NCBI GenBank assembly: GCA_024449915.1
Contig: JAMZAV010003199.1
Location: 1-64,000, forward strand
Source: Sweltsa coloradensis
Lineage: Eukaryota; Arthropoda; Insecta; Plecoptera; Chloroperlidae
Direction: 5' to 3'
DNA: 64,000 nucleotides
Position 1 is the stretch's first letter; each line of letters opens with the position of its first letter. A model generated the notes under the pieces. That model was not told where the DNA came from. It saw nothing but the letters and a program-made list of their open reading frames with translations, and searched no databases. Positions 11,201 to 21,989 of the stretch are shown here, piece by piece. A program made the translations under genes and the position numbers.

Positions 11201-13732
11201 AATGTCACACCAACCAAAATGTAGTTTCCATAGTAGGCCTAGACATAGTTTATTGATAGCATAAATATATAGTACCTACCGGTACTGTAGACCTATTGTG
11301 CACATTGCATGTAAAAAGCTACATGTGGTTTGCTCTATAATTTCTCACCTGTGTGCCTATGTAAATCTATTTATGCCTAGGCCAATTTTTAATTTTATGA
11401 CATCATATTTTAGTAGGCGCCTACATAAGTGTTTTTAATGGTTAATATTTTTTTGTTTTACTTGTAGCTTTTACTTTATATTTATGCTCTATTTGAAACT
11501 GAAATAAACAAACATAAGTAGTTAGGTAGGCATAGGCCTAAACCAATTTAAGAAATTTTCCAAATTCTCATTTGCACAAAATTCAGAGTCAAAACATAAC
11601 ACTCAGTGTAGGGCCTATATCACAGTTTTGACTAAACTATGTAGCCTATGCGATAACATTCTACCTACTCAGTTCAAGAACTTATTTTCAGGCTGAGAGT
11701 CCAATGAGAATTTCACAGCAAGGGACATTATTGATGAGGCTACTTTGTGTACTTAAAAAAATTTTTTTAATGTTTTTTATTTAGTACCTTCTTTATTAGC
11801 CTACATGATTCAAACTATTAAGGCCGATACTAATTAATCATCTAGAGATCCATAAATCCTCATTCATCGTCGATTACAATCCTACCGGTACATCAATGTG
11901 TAACACAGCAGAGCCAAAGAATGGGCTTAAATAAGTAGGCCATAGTGTGCCTACCGTACTAGGCCTATGTCTATATTCAGGAATCTTTGTTTCACACGTG
12001 ATCCTACAATTTTTCTTAATAACTTAGGCCTAAAAACAAAAAGCCTATCTCCTAACACCTTTCAACAAACATGCAATCCTGCCATAGCCCTACAAATATA
12101 ACGAGCTTCTTAGTCGGCCTTCTGGGTAGACCTAGGTCGTACCGTAGGCCTATTACTTAGGCGCTGAATCAGATGCGAAGGACGCCGTTATACTCACGGA
12201 CACAGCAGCGAAACGTCCGTTGGGGCAACAGCGCAAACACGCAACGCGCCTCTGCTGACAACTGCGTGCCATGATCCGTCCGGTTCCACTAAATATGAAT
12301 CAAAAATTATTAACACGATAATAACTTTGTTTTAGAAAAGACCTAGTGGATGCTTATGTAGCTAAGGTCTAGAGCATACTATAACTAGACCGGCTTGACC
12401 TTAAAGCTTGAAAAGTCTGGGAGGGCTAGACCTTCACATTTTGAGGTTAACCTGCCTAGGCTTTGGTCCTAGGCGAGCCCAGTACTTGGTTCACGGTGGC
12501 TTTTTGCGCATGCTTTGTATGGGGCTAGGGGGGAGGTTGCGTTGAATTCGTGTTGGTGTTTAATGAAATTTCAATACCAAGTATGCCTTACATATTGTAT
12601 AGCCTTACATATACGCGCTTTGCTCCCCCCCAACCCCCATAAATGCTTTCAGGCCCCCACCAAAGGTTCTGGCTAGACCTAGCCGACACAAGGCCTACTA
12701 GCCCTGACTGACACAATAACCCTACCTGCAGCCCTAGCTGGCACAGGCCTATCTAGGCTAAGTCTAAGCCCTGCTTGACACAGACCTGTAGGCTGGTATG
12801 TACTTAACACATGTCTATGCCCTCGACCTTAGACATCTGCTTAGGCTCAGGCCTAGCAAGCGTTTTAAAACCTCGAGGGTGGTTTTTATCCCATGGCCTA
12901 GGCTCGCTAGCCCTAGCCTAGCGCACAGGGCAGTAGCCTACATAATTTGTCCCAGTTGATGGCTATGCGAACTAGTCCTAGGGCCTAGCCTAGGGCCAAG
13001 CACTATGCATTCATTATTCAATCTCACACTTCCTATATTCAAATTCTGATGATTGGCTGGCACCCAGCATCTCCCACTGATACAGGGCCTAGGGCTAGGC
13101 TACCCTACCCTACTTCGCCGTAAGACAATCTTTCCTTTGGTCCTTTGTGTTCCCATCCCTTTTGGGTCTTGCCATCTCTTGGCAAACCGCTTCACTTCGG
13201 GTGCTGCAGAGTGCAGATAGATCTAATGGCTGTCTAATGCCCTCGAATAAAGTAACACATTTTGATAGACTGACAGCGAAAATATACTCGTATTTTTTGA
13301 AGTGAAAGCCTCGGCCTAACTGTCCAAGTCATTTTTGAGGCGTACGTCTTGTTACAAACAACGTCCGTGTACCGAACCTAACTAAAACTGCGCGGGAAGT
13401 TAAAAAAGTTATTTCAAATGTTTGCATGGATGTTTACACACTTAAAATAATTTGGGTGTTTTAGTTATTTGAGTCTGGATATTTTCAACATATTGATGTT
13501 TCATTAACTATTTTATCATCAAATATCTGAAGTGAGAAAGGTCGGCATTTTGGAATTTTCGATTACGGGGGGTTAGAATCTTTACCCCCAAAAATAGCAG
13601 AGGTTAATTTGGAGGTTAAACTAACCCCCAAAACGCCTAACCTCCTTTTTGTGAATACCGAACGGGGGTTAGCTCGGCTAACCTCCAAATTTAACCTCGA
13701 TTTTTTTAACCCGCTTTGGTGAATCCGGGCCC
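8272..13732. mobile_element. Tandem TIR element, copy 3 (complete, 5.46 kb, non-coding)
   Basis: Same structure and orientation as copy 2. The left terminus GGGCCCGATTCACAAGCG starts at 8272; the right terminus GTGAATCCGGGCCC ends at 13732, where similarity stops abruptly and unique sequence begins. That the array stops exactly at the inverted terminus supports this being an element boundary. It differs from copy 2 mostly by one-base indels. It contains the second 93-bp palindrome (9429-9517) and an imperfect array of about 35-45 bp based on TAGCCC..TGACACA(A)GGCC at 12665-12800 (also 775-900 and 7015-7150). No protein homology is visible. Confidence 0.65.
9429..9517 (-). repeat. Second copy of the palindromic, T-arm-like insert
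   Basis: Same inverted ends and GGTTCGAACC core as 3790-3882, a few bases shorter through indels. It lies at the equivalent position in the third TIR element. Confidence 0.5.
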
Positions 13733-14779
13733 TGATGTTGCACAATACATTTGAGTGATCAGATCTTAAAAAATTTGTGAGAGGCCTGAGAATAACGTCC
13801 AAAATGAAACCGTCTTCCATTAAAGAATTCTCCATTCTTCATGTTCAAACTGATGCTTGCAATCTGTTTTGTACAGTTAGCAAATTTATTTGTTTCGATC
13901 ATCTTTTGCGTTATCTCGTGCACACTTCTTTAGTTGTCGTGGAGGGAAAATGTTATTTTTACAAACAACAGGTTGAGAATTGCGATCTATGTGTTTGCAG
14001 CAGATGACTGGAATGTAAATTAGGTTAGGTCGTAGAGGTTACCGGTTACAACTTTTACTTGGGCAATGCCTGGTATGTGAGACGTTTTTAAATGGTTCCA
14101 AATGTTACTTAGAGCTTCTAATATACAGTTTGGTGTTTAGATTAGTCATCTGTTTTGGAATGGTTAACGTATTCTATAGTCCAGACCGCCTCTCCTATCA
14201 ACATGCAACAAGTCCTGCTCGGCTGTTTGTCCTATGTTTTTTGGATCAGCTGCAGTAGCTTCGTAATAAATCCCTCATACCTTGTCCTCCACTAGCCACG
14301 CCGTGGCGGGATCCAGGCGTTCTGAGGTTCTGAGGCGGCGAGTAGTTCCTTGCCATCTTCTAACTCGTGTTTTTATTCTGACACCATTTTTATAACTTAC
14401 GTACACTTATAGTTCTTGTTTTGTTAGTTTTATTATTTTACTAATAATTAGTTCTTGAAGTTACATTGCTCAATTGATGATCTCTGCTTGACCCTCTCCT
14501 AGGCATTCCCCTATACAGTTCCTATGTCCGTTTTTCTACCGCATGGTTCAGTAGTACCAACGTCAACAAATCACAACTGATGATCATTGTGACAGTAGGA
14601 GGATTTAGTACGGCATGTTTCATTATGTACTTACAGTTTTAAACGCCATTTGCTACGGGTAAAAAACAACATCCCTGCATCCTTAAAATCGTCTATAACG
14701 CTTACAAATTTTTCTCCCAGCCAGGGAGCCATAGTACTGCTGTTTGACGCCTCAAGCCATTGGGACAACCCTTATTTTG
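13733..14779. other. Unique sequence right of the TIR array
   Basis: No repeat shared with the rest of the window and no gene recognised. The stretch 14210-14390 has a higher GC content and on the minus strand could be a decayed C-terminal part of the hAT transposase upstream, but no hATC signature is clear. Confidence 0.4.
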
Positions 14780-15370
14780 TCATTGGGAGTGCCACCCGTT
14801 CCCGTTTACATCACGGCCCTTTTTGACGCTTTTTGGTGCATGAGCTGTGCAACTCGCACATGGGTGGGCTTGCAGACATCCAGTAACTGCTTTAAGTACG
14901 TTTCCACATATCAAGTAACATAGGCGACAACTTTTCCCCTGAGCCCCACCACACTCCCAATCCTCGAGCAATGCGGCAATGTTTTTGGGCGGTGTACGAT
15001 TCTTTGCACTTTCTACTTTCCTAAGATAAGAGATTCTAGTTTCCACTCTTCATTAATGTAATGGCAAGTAACATCCATGCAGCCATCGGTTCGCTATTGA
15101 CGTCCAAAATCAGCGCAAGACATACGCCGACGCCAGTTTTGTTTTTAGTTCCTCCATATTTTTGACAGGATTTTCAATGGTGTTTTCCACGCACCAATCA
15201 ATGTGCATTTCTTTTACAATCTCAAATTGATGGCAGAAGATATTTTCGTTCTTTTGTATTTGTGTGGTGGTGACGGGTGTATCGACTTACATAGTTGGGG
15301 ATACTTCATATGGTTACGCTTGCGCACACTATATCGATTAACTTTATGGTAGTTTTGTGTTTTCCTCCCG
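14780..15370 (-). pseudogene. hAT-superfamily (ZBED-type) transposase fragment
   Basis: Read on the minus strand from about 15370 down to 14780, pieces in shifting frames match the catalytic core of ZBED-type hAT transposases. In order: a basic stretch before the core, a degraded 'DfWTS'-like segment near 15100, then DVTCHYINEEWKLESLILG (15010-15070), NIAALLEDWECGG, a 'DN..NVLKAV' region and CASCTAH, the Cys/His region before the insertion domain. At least three frame changes and several stops are present. N-terminal BED finger and C-terminal hATC dimerisation domain are not seen. SINE-A begins at its upstream edge. Family assignment rests on motif order, which is fairly distinctive. Confidence 0.65.
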
Positions 15371-15384
15371 CCCATCAGGCTTTG

Positions 15385-15680
15385 CATACGAGTCTCCCCG
15401 GTTTTCTGGGTCGTCGTCGGGAAACCCCCCTTTTTTTTTTCCCCCCTTTGACATACCTCCCCGACGCGACGACAAAGACACACGGACGGATGATTGACAC
15501 AGACGGAGACGACACGACATGGGGAAACCCCTGCCCTCCCCATATGCTTGTGGCTGGTTCTGACCAGCCACAGGCCTGTCCCCTTGTCCCCGGCCAGCGT
15601 CATCCCTTACGTCCCTCCCTTCGGTCTCGATTAGCCAAGTTGCATCAAATATTAGACGTAAAGCACATTCAATAATAGTA
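15385..15680 (+). mobile_element. SINE-A copy 1 (5' part diverged)
   Basis: Member of the dispersed family here called SINE-A. Recognised by GGGTCGTCGTCGGG, then CCCGACG..GACGACAAAGAC, GACACAGACGGAGACGA, CATATGCTTGTGGCTGG, CCAC/CACAGGCCTGTCC and the tail CGTCCCTCCC..TCTCGATTAGCCAAGTTGCAT..TAGACGTAAAGCA. The first ~100 bp of the family are missing or unrecognisable. Overlapping open frames on both strands here are by-products of the GC-rich repeat. Confidence 0.75.
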
Positions 15681-15989
15681 ATAATAATCCTGATTTGTCG
15701 AGCCTCAACCGTTTTCTTATTCTGGAAAAAGAAAGGAGAAACTCTTTTACCATGCACACATCAGGTCTTCTTTTTAATTACAAATGTTTAGGTCACTGAA
15801 TTGGGATTAAAGAACCCGATCATGCCACACATTCATGATGAGTAAGTGCATCGCAAATCGCTTGCACGTTTAAAGATAGTGTTTTTATGTATATTGACGT
15901 AATTGACCTCGTCGTCTGATGGAGCCTTCCTATAACCATGGGTCCCTCATGACACAACCAATTACGTACGGAAACTGATTTAGGCGTAG

Positions 15990-16356
15990 AAATGAATGAC
16001 TTTGCGGAAAATGGGAGTGACAGGAATGTTGTCAGGGCTAGGAGGAAGCTTGATGGTCTAGCTGTTTTAAGGTGATGACTTCGCGGAAAGTGGTGTGACG
16101 GAATGGTGACAGGATGAGGAGAGGAGCTTGATGTTCCTAGTTCAGGTATAGAATTTTGCGGAAATTGGTCTGACGGATGATGACAACGGGCTATGAGGAG
16201 AGCTTGATGGGCTAGTTAAGGTGATGACTTTGCGGAAAGTGGCTCTGACAGGAATGGTGACAGGGCTAGGAGGGAACCTTGATGGTCGTAAAGGTGATTG
16301 ACTTGCGGAAAGTGGGTGTGACCAGGAATGGTGATAGGGCTAGGAGTGGATACAGT
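15990..16356. repeat. 75-bp minisatellite, ~4.8 copies
   Basis: The phrase GACTTTGCGGAAAGTGG..GACAGGAATGGTGACAGGGCTAGGAG..CTTGATGG recurs with TGCGG near 16002, 16082, 16155, 16231 and 16304, spacings about 73-80 bp. Units differ by small indels. No conserved reading frame is carried through, so a coding role is unlikely. Confidence 0.8.
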
Positions 16357-17899
16357 GATAATTTCTTATACAAATCTAAGTAAATTAAAAGGCCTACTTA
16401 GTTTTGTTCCACAGTCAAGAACAGATGCTAACGGACCGGCGGTGATAACAGCACAATCAGCAGTCCGATGAAAATACTGATCGCTCATTGGCCCGCCGAA
16501 ACGGCGCGCATCTGCTTTCTTGCTTCGGGAGCAACTAATAATGCTAGGATTCTGATAATGGACCCAACTTAATAACTAATGGGTTCGAACAGCAAATTTT
16601 ATACTTTGACCCTTAAACTGCTTTGTAATATTCACAAATTATCATGCCAAAAATCAAGCCATCAATCAATCATCAAGCCTAAATTTCTTACAATGATTAT
16701 TGCAACCTTTACAAGGTCAACTTTTGTTTGGCTGTATATTTTTGAGGTGTTTTCCACACAGCCTGTTAGTTTTCAGGGGACTATCGAACCAAATACATGA
16801 GTCATCAGGTCCCCTACTATTTCGTATATTTCTTGTGGTCACACATTCTATATCTTCTTTCGTCCACATGTTTGACAGATTTCTGCTGATTCTGGCCTTA
16901 CGTATCTTTTATCCTGTTAAAGAGCACATCACCATCTTGTGGCTTATAACTTTACCTTGTATGCCAATATCTGAGTTTTACTTACAGTGGTTCATTTTAT
17001 ACTTTAAATATTTCAGTTTCTTTCTGGACTTTTCTGCTACGAATACTATCCACAAGACATTATAGTAAATAACTTCTAACTGTTAAGTCTACACACCCAC
17101 GCCCTCAATTTTTGTTTTAACTGGCATAACAAAACAATAAAACAGAGTGCTTTGGGTGTGTAGGTTTAGCGCTCGAGTGCCTATGTGGCCGAAAAGGGCT
17201 AATGACAAGACATAAATCAACACTGTGCGCATGACCAGGCAGGTAAAAGGGGACCTAAACGAATTCTAGGAGGCAATCAATTATATAAGGTGAATGAATT
17301 TATTAATGAATTAATGTGTGACTGTTATCAAAGCTGCTGATAATTTTGGTGTTGTTGGGTTGGTTGTTTGTTGTTGATGATTGGAAGGCCTGGCAAATGA
17401 ATTTGGCGTGGCCCTGTGGTGTTGAAATGGTACGTGATGTAATGTATGGTCTGGAGCAATAACTTGTGTCAGAACTAAATCATTGGTAGTTATTGATAGG
17501 GTACTAGTTATTGAGAGGGTGGGTTATGTAATGTGCTGGCTTGTAGATGCTGGTGGTGATGTATGAAGCCCTATGAGAGGTAATGGATTTGATGGTGATT
17601 GGTATGATTAGGGATAATGGTGCGGGTGGAGCAACGGCATTCATGATGAAAGCGGGTTTTTTTAAAGTCTTTCGGCGGTTTACTGGCTTTAAAAGGCTTT
17701 TTCGTTGCAGGCTTCTCTTGACTGCTAATGCCCTTTTTCTTTCTTTTGATTGAAAACAAAAAAACAAATCAGGTCAGCTATCATTCATTTTTTTGAAGAG
17801 ATATGCATTAAGCTTGGAGGTATACACCGATGGTCGCTCTTCATTATATTTTTGCTTGGTTAACCCATTCCATGTTACAATCTGAAACAAATTGTCTAA
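16357..17899. other. No clear gene; hydrophobic and low-complexity open frames
   Basis: A plus-strand frame at 16700-17065 codes for 121 residues with several Phe/Leu/Ile-rich segments that could be membrane-spanning, but there is no recognisable family and the sequence is AT-rich. The minus strand of 17340-17770 codes for Thr/Ile/Pro/Asn-rich text ending in Lys/Arg-rich residues, again unrecognised. Neither is called as a gene. Confidence 0.35.
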
Positions 17900-18007
17900 T
17901 TGTCTCCAGCACGACTTCTTTTTGACACGGTTTCTCAAATAACCCCTTATTGTAAAGATGGCACTAAAACTCCATGTGTATTTCCCATGTTCACGTTGTC
18001 TGTCCTA

Positions 18008-18225
18008 ATCCTGTTGCGGGTATTTGTTCACCGCAGCTGCTGGCCACACTCTCAACAACACTCCTCTTCTTCTCATTTATCTCAATCACACCAACAATTT
18101 ATTTTACCAAGATCTTCACGATCTCTCGCCTGTCACCTAAAACATCCCCTGCATGTAAAAGATACATTTGTGACCTCAATGCACCATTCAAAATAGAAGT
18201 TCAATTAGGCAAGTGAAATAAGTGA
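18008..18225. repeat. Left ~200-bp direct repeat flanking an RNase H LINE copy
   Basis: Shares the ordered phrases TGCGGGTATTTGTTCACCGC, GGCCACACTC..CAACACTCCTCTTC, TTCACG..TCTCTCGC..TGTCACCTAA, and AAATAGAAGT..AATTAGGC(C)AAGTGAAATAA with 19159-19345. Identity is high apart from indels. It lies immediately before the LINE copy at 18245-19158. Confidence 0.75.
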
Positions 18226-18244
18226 ATAATATGCTGAAATCCGA

Positions 18245-19158
18245 TACACTACAAAGATTTCAAATATTTTTACAGACGGTTCCAAAACTAACAATACAGT
18301 TGGCTCTGCCTTTACAACGCCGAGCACAACTTCAGGTTTAAACTCCATTCCATATACAGCGCTACAAGCAGAACGTTGCAATTCTACAAAGCCTCCTGTT
18401 TGCCCTGGATAAACTAGGACGTTCCAAATTCTTAGTGTGGCACTGATTCTTAGTTCCCTAGAGGCTATTTGCCAAATTTACACTACACACGCATTTATTA
18501 GTAAAATACACCTTATGTGTGCTGGTCCAACTTGTGCAAAACAAAAATTCAATAGTTTTTTGTTGGGTGTCCAGGCCATTTCTGGTATTTAGAATGATCT
18601 CGCCGACCAAAGTGCCAAAGAGCTTTTGTACACAAAGACAAAATTGATTGCCAATTAGTCGTAACGCCTGATCTTAAGCATTATTTAACTTAAAATTAAA
18701 GAAAAGGGTGCAAAGAATGGCATATCATGCAAATAATAAGCTTCGCTAAAATAAAGGCGATGTAAACACCTTGGATTTCTTCAAGGCGCTCTTCTCGAAC
18801 GCGAAGAGTTTTGTTCTGACCCGTCTACGTATTGGACACCTCAATCTCACTCAGGATACCTTTTAAGAAGGTGACGACCACCACGCCTGTGAGGCAGGGT
18901 GGTGAGATTTTAACTGTTAAGCACATTTTAGTAGAATGGTCCTCAACACTGGACGAGAGGAATGATTTTAAACTAAAATCTATTTAAAAGAAATTTTTAT
19001 CTGATGAATCTGAGAACAATAACCAATGTTTTTAATACCTGAATCAACACAGCTGTACATAAGATTTAAAATACCATGCCATTAATATAAGAGAATACGG
19101 GCACTGATAACCTTAGTGTTGTGGCCCTTAAACCCTAATAACTAACTAACTAACTACT
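18245..19158 (+). pseudogene. RNase H LINE fragment (3' end), copy 1
   Basis: Carries the RNase H domain and 3' tail of a LINE. It starts near IFTDGSK (catalytic Asp) and goes on to text equivalent to 'SLEAICQIY', the 'CW(V/C)PGH.GI.GN..AD..AK' block (here FLLGVQ..NDLADQSAKE) and the tail 'gtgttgtggcccttaaaccctaataactaactaac'. It diverges from the copy at 54.4 kb but matches those at 29.9 and 41.9 kb more closely. Several stops and frame changes. The CTAA-type tail marks the 3' end. Such RNase H domains occur in I, Nimb and related groups; the clade is not resolved. Confidence 0.75.
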
Positions 19159-19345
19159 GGTGCGGGTATTTGTTCACCGCAGCTCTGGCCACACTCCACA
19201 ACACTCCTCTTCCTTCTCATTTATCATCACCAGGTATTTTTCCAGAATCTTCACGTCTCTCGCTGTCACCTAACATGCTGTAAAAGATCATTGTAACTCA
19301 TGCAACATTCAAATAGAAGTGAAATTAGGCCAAGTGAAATAACAG
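19159..19345. repeat. Right ~190-bp direct repeat flanking the LINE copy
   Basis: Second copy of 18008-18225, starting directly after the ACTAACTAACTAACT tail of the LINE. At ~200 bp it is far longer than the usual LINE target-site duplication. Confidence 0.7.
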
Positions 19346-19361
19346 CAAACAAATACATGAA

Positions 19362-19960
19362 TTAATGGAGTCGCTGAGCTGGCGCGGCGTAGATCATATA
19401 TTCAATATATTTCAGGTCAGTTTCCATCGGTTTCACCCCGGGTGGAGATGGAGTAGTGCTTTCGCTTCGAATTGCCCTGGTGAATGTAGCGCGTGTTGCA
19501 GTGGCATCCGCGAGATGGACGTGGCGCGTGTCGCTGTGGCCCGCCCAAGGTGGAAGTGTCCGTCTGGACCGTTGTTGTAATGGTCGTGGTCTGGATGGCC
19601 ACCGGATCCATGAGGTTTTCACAGGTACTAGTATTGTCGGTGCGATAGGCGAGACAAGTTCCAGATCATCTTCACTTTCTTCCCCTCCGGGAAGAGGCAG
19701 TTCCTCTGGCCACTCCTGGAAAAGGCTGTTCTTCTTCCGGTTCACTTTCTTCCCCTCCAGGAAGTATCAGTTCCTCTTCCCGGTTCACTTTCTTCCACTC
19801 CAGGGAGAGGCAGTTCCTCTTCCGGTTTCACTTTTTGAAATCCGGGAGAAGAGGCAGTTCCTCTTCCGGTTCACTTTCTTCCGTTACGGAAGAGCCGTTT
19901 CTCTCCGGTTACTTTCTTCCACTCTTGAAAGCATGTTCCTCTTTCAGGTTCAGGTTCTCG
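19362..19960 (-). CDS. Unrecognised acidic repeat ORF over a minisatellite
   Basis: On the minus strand a 127-codon frame (19362-19745) starts within a minisatellite of roughly 55-65 bp that covers about 19655-19945 (GGCAGTTCCTCTTCCGGTTC..TTTCTTCC..). Read on the minus strand, the repeat codes for acidic blocks such as ELPLPGGEESE and, in shifted frames, EPEEE-type text. The C-terminal half is Thr/Arg/Pro-rich and ends YIEYMIYAAPAQRLH. No domain is recognised. It could be a degenerate element ORF or a low-complexity host exon; the repeat origin makes real coding uncertain. Confidence 0.3.
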
Positions 19961-20459
19961 TTCCTTGAGGACGACTTGACCCTGAACATATTCAGGTGTT
20001 GGCCTCTGCAGAAGAATGGACTTGAAAGTGTCCGTCGTCATTTCCCCTCTTCATCGTGAGGGTTCCTAATGAATCTGCCACACTCTGTCATGGTGTTAGA
20101 TAACCTGGTTACAAAAAAAAATTTCCAGCGTAGCCTGTTGCTATTATACAGATCGTGGCATTATGGATTCTTGTTTCATTGAAGTAAGTAAAGTATATTA
20201 ACTGGGGACCGAGGATCATCGCAACACTGCGTCAACAACTAAACTTTTCATATCTGAGCGATAATATTGTGGATCCTCCTCTATCGGCCAAATGAATCTC
20301 TTACTTTCTAATTTCAGTTTATAGAGCTAGTTCCACACTAGTTACCAAATGTTTGCTTTTTGGGAGTCATTTTCAAAGTTCTAAAAAATTGTGAAAGAAT
20401 GACAACAACATATTCTAACAAGGTTTTAGGTTATTTAGACATAAACAGAGCAAACAAGT

Positions 20460-20620
20460 TCTTTCGTTCTCGTCTCTGATTGGCTCCGTGCCGTATGTTT
20501 ACAATCGACGATCTAAATTTAGGGCTCCGTCTAATTTTCGATGTCGAATTGTAAGCGATTATAGATCGTACTCACTGTTGTACTGCGCATGCGCCGCCTG
20601 CGGCGTAGCTCGGATCTACG
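20460..20620 (+). promoter_or_regulatory. Promoter-like block with CCAAT-type and NRF-1-type motifs
   Basis: A CpG-containing patch in AT-rich DNA. It includes TGATTGGCT (an inverted CCAAT box) near 20478 and TGCGCATGCGCC at 20583-20594, which fits the palindromic NRF-1 consensus. A 79-codon hydrophobic frame begins at 20589 inside that motif and runs into a SINE tail, so it is not convincing as the product. No transcript evidence can be drawn from sequence alone. Confidence 0.35.
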
Positions 20621-20784
20621 TTTGATTCTACAACTGGCAATCTCAATGCGATACGCCTTTACTTTCCTTCATACACTATGGGTTCTAGTAATTGCCATGG
20701 AGCCTATAATTATTTTCGTTCATGTGGTTTTTAAACTGGGCTTCGTGATTTTGACCTTTTTGGTGCTTATAATTTGTATTAGAT

Positions 20785-20840
20785 TTGTGAGGTCGGTTAG
20801 CCAAGTTGCATTAATAGGAGAACGTTAAGCAATATCCAAT
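20785..20840 (+). repeat. Solitary SINE-A/5S-SINE 3' tail
   Basis: Matches the common tail: GTTAGCCAAGTTGCAT..AGAACGTTAAGCAATATCC. No SINE body is recognised upstream, so this is either a strongly 5'-truncated insert or a piece of the LINE that donates this tail. Confidence 0.6.
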
Positions 20841-21149
20841 CCAATCGGGTTGTTTGCGAGAGATTGTTGCAAAATAATTAATAAAATTGTATTTCAAGTC
20901 TACCACTCGGTTAAATAACTCATTGTCCACAACATCCCCTGTTTGTTATCTTACTGGTTTCAGGCTCTACTCATTCTACACTCCAGTGCACACTGTTTTA
21001 CAGTTAGAATATTCCACAATGTGCGGAAGCAGAGAAATTACGTAAATTCTCCTGAAGGATGCCAATAAAGGTCGGGGAATTATTTGATTTTTTTAAGCAG
21101 CAATCGCCTGATCGCTTGGTTTGCTACGAGTTGCCCTGTGGCGACAACA

Positions 21150-21465
21150 CATTGTAAATTATTTTGTAAAACCAATCTATGCCTAGAATAAGGTCATGTA
21201 CCAAGTCCGTTACCACGAGACACGCAATCTCAACAGTGTATGGTTCATCCCGACAATACTTTCTAGGGCGGACTTGTTTGGTTACGCGCATTACTTCCTT
21301 TTACTGGTCGCGCCCAAGATTGGTTTACGACGCCTACCACTGGTATACCACTAGTTTCGGCTGTTTCACCGGCGTTTGTCAGACCGATTCAGACATGCAG
21401 GTTATTTCACTGCCCGTGTCTTAGAGTGCGGACTTTACGGTCCCGTCTACTCCCCCTGTACATTC
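21150..21465 (-). pseudogene. Gypsy-type retropepsin (aspartic protease) fragment
   Basis: On the minus strand GVDGTVKSAL leads to DTGSEITCMSE (DTG codons at 21412-21420), the active-site Asp-Thr-Gly of retroviral-type proteases. It is followed by GIPVVGVVNQS and, in another frame, CLVVTDLVHDLILGIDWFY (LGID near 21175-21186), the C-terminal 'iLGiDWl' signature of Ty3/Gypsy proteases. There is one in-frame stop just before DTG and at least two frame changes. Neither a clear gag zinc knuckle upstream nor a reverse transcriptase downstream is found, and a SINE tail lies only 300 bp further. A truncated LTR-retrotransposon relic. Confidence 0.7.
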
Positions 21466-21989
21466 GATACATGGCGGAAAGCCTATTTATTTTATCTTTA
21501 ATCAAGTCGTTTCTCGGCTAATAGTTCCTCGTCGTTGATTAGAGAATACAGTATTTTAGCATTTACATAGCAGGAATGGCAACACAGCAATGATCCAGTT
21601 GAGCAGTCGGGACGTGGCGTGTTCCATCCCGACTGTGCCCGTTTCCTGTCGGCACATCTCTCTCCGCAGGGTTTGCCATACTAATGAACGCTGATGTCGC
21701 CGCGGCAACTTTGAAGTCGCACCAAATGTCGCCAATCTGGCGCGGCGGCCCAAATGGGGGGGTCTGGGGGGGAACGCCCCAGAATTGCCACCGAGGCGTT
21801 TTTTTTTTTTCATGTTTTTTTAAAAGGTGTATTTTCTCTCGACTCTACGGAAATATTGGAGAATTTAAGGGAGTAATAGTTATGGGTATATTTACGAGGC
21901 ACAATATAAAAAAAAATCTAAAATCAAAAGTAAAATATATTCTTACCTCATGTGCTGAAACGATATATCTTGTAAAATCGGAGCCACTA

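Noticed and set aside
15214..15757. Overlapping 126-137-codon ORFs on both strands
   Set aside because: They fall in GC-rich SINE-A sequence; equivalent short frames occur in every SINE-A copy.
16700..17065. 121-codon hydrophobic ORF as a membrane protein
   Set aside because: No family, no conserved motif and a composition expected from T-rich DNA.
20589..20828. 79-codon two-helix membrane protein
   Set aside because: Its last part runs into a SINE tail and it has no recognised family; AT-rich DNA often gives hydrophobic frames.
21150..21465. Endogenous retrovirus
   Set aside because: Only a Gypsy-type protease is visible; no envelope, LTRs or other retroviral domains were found.
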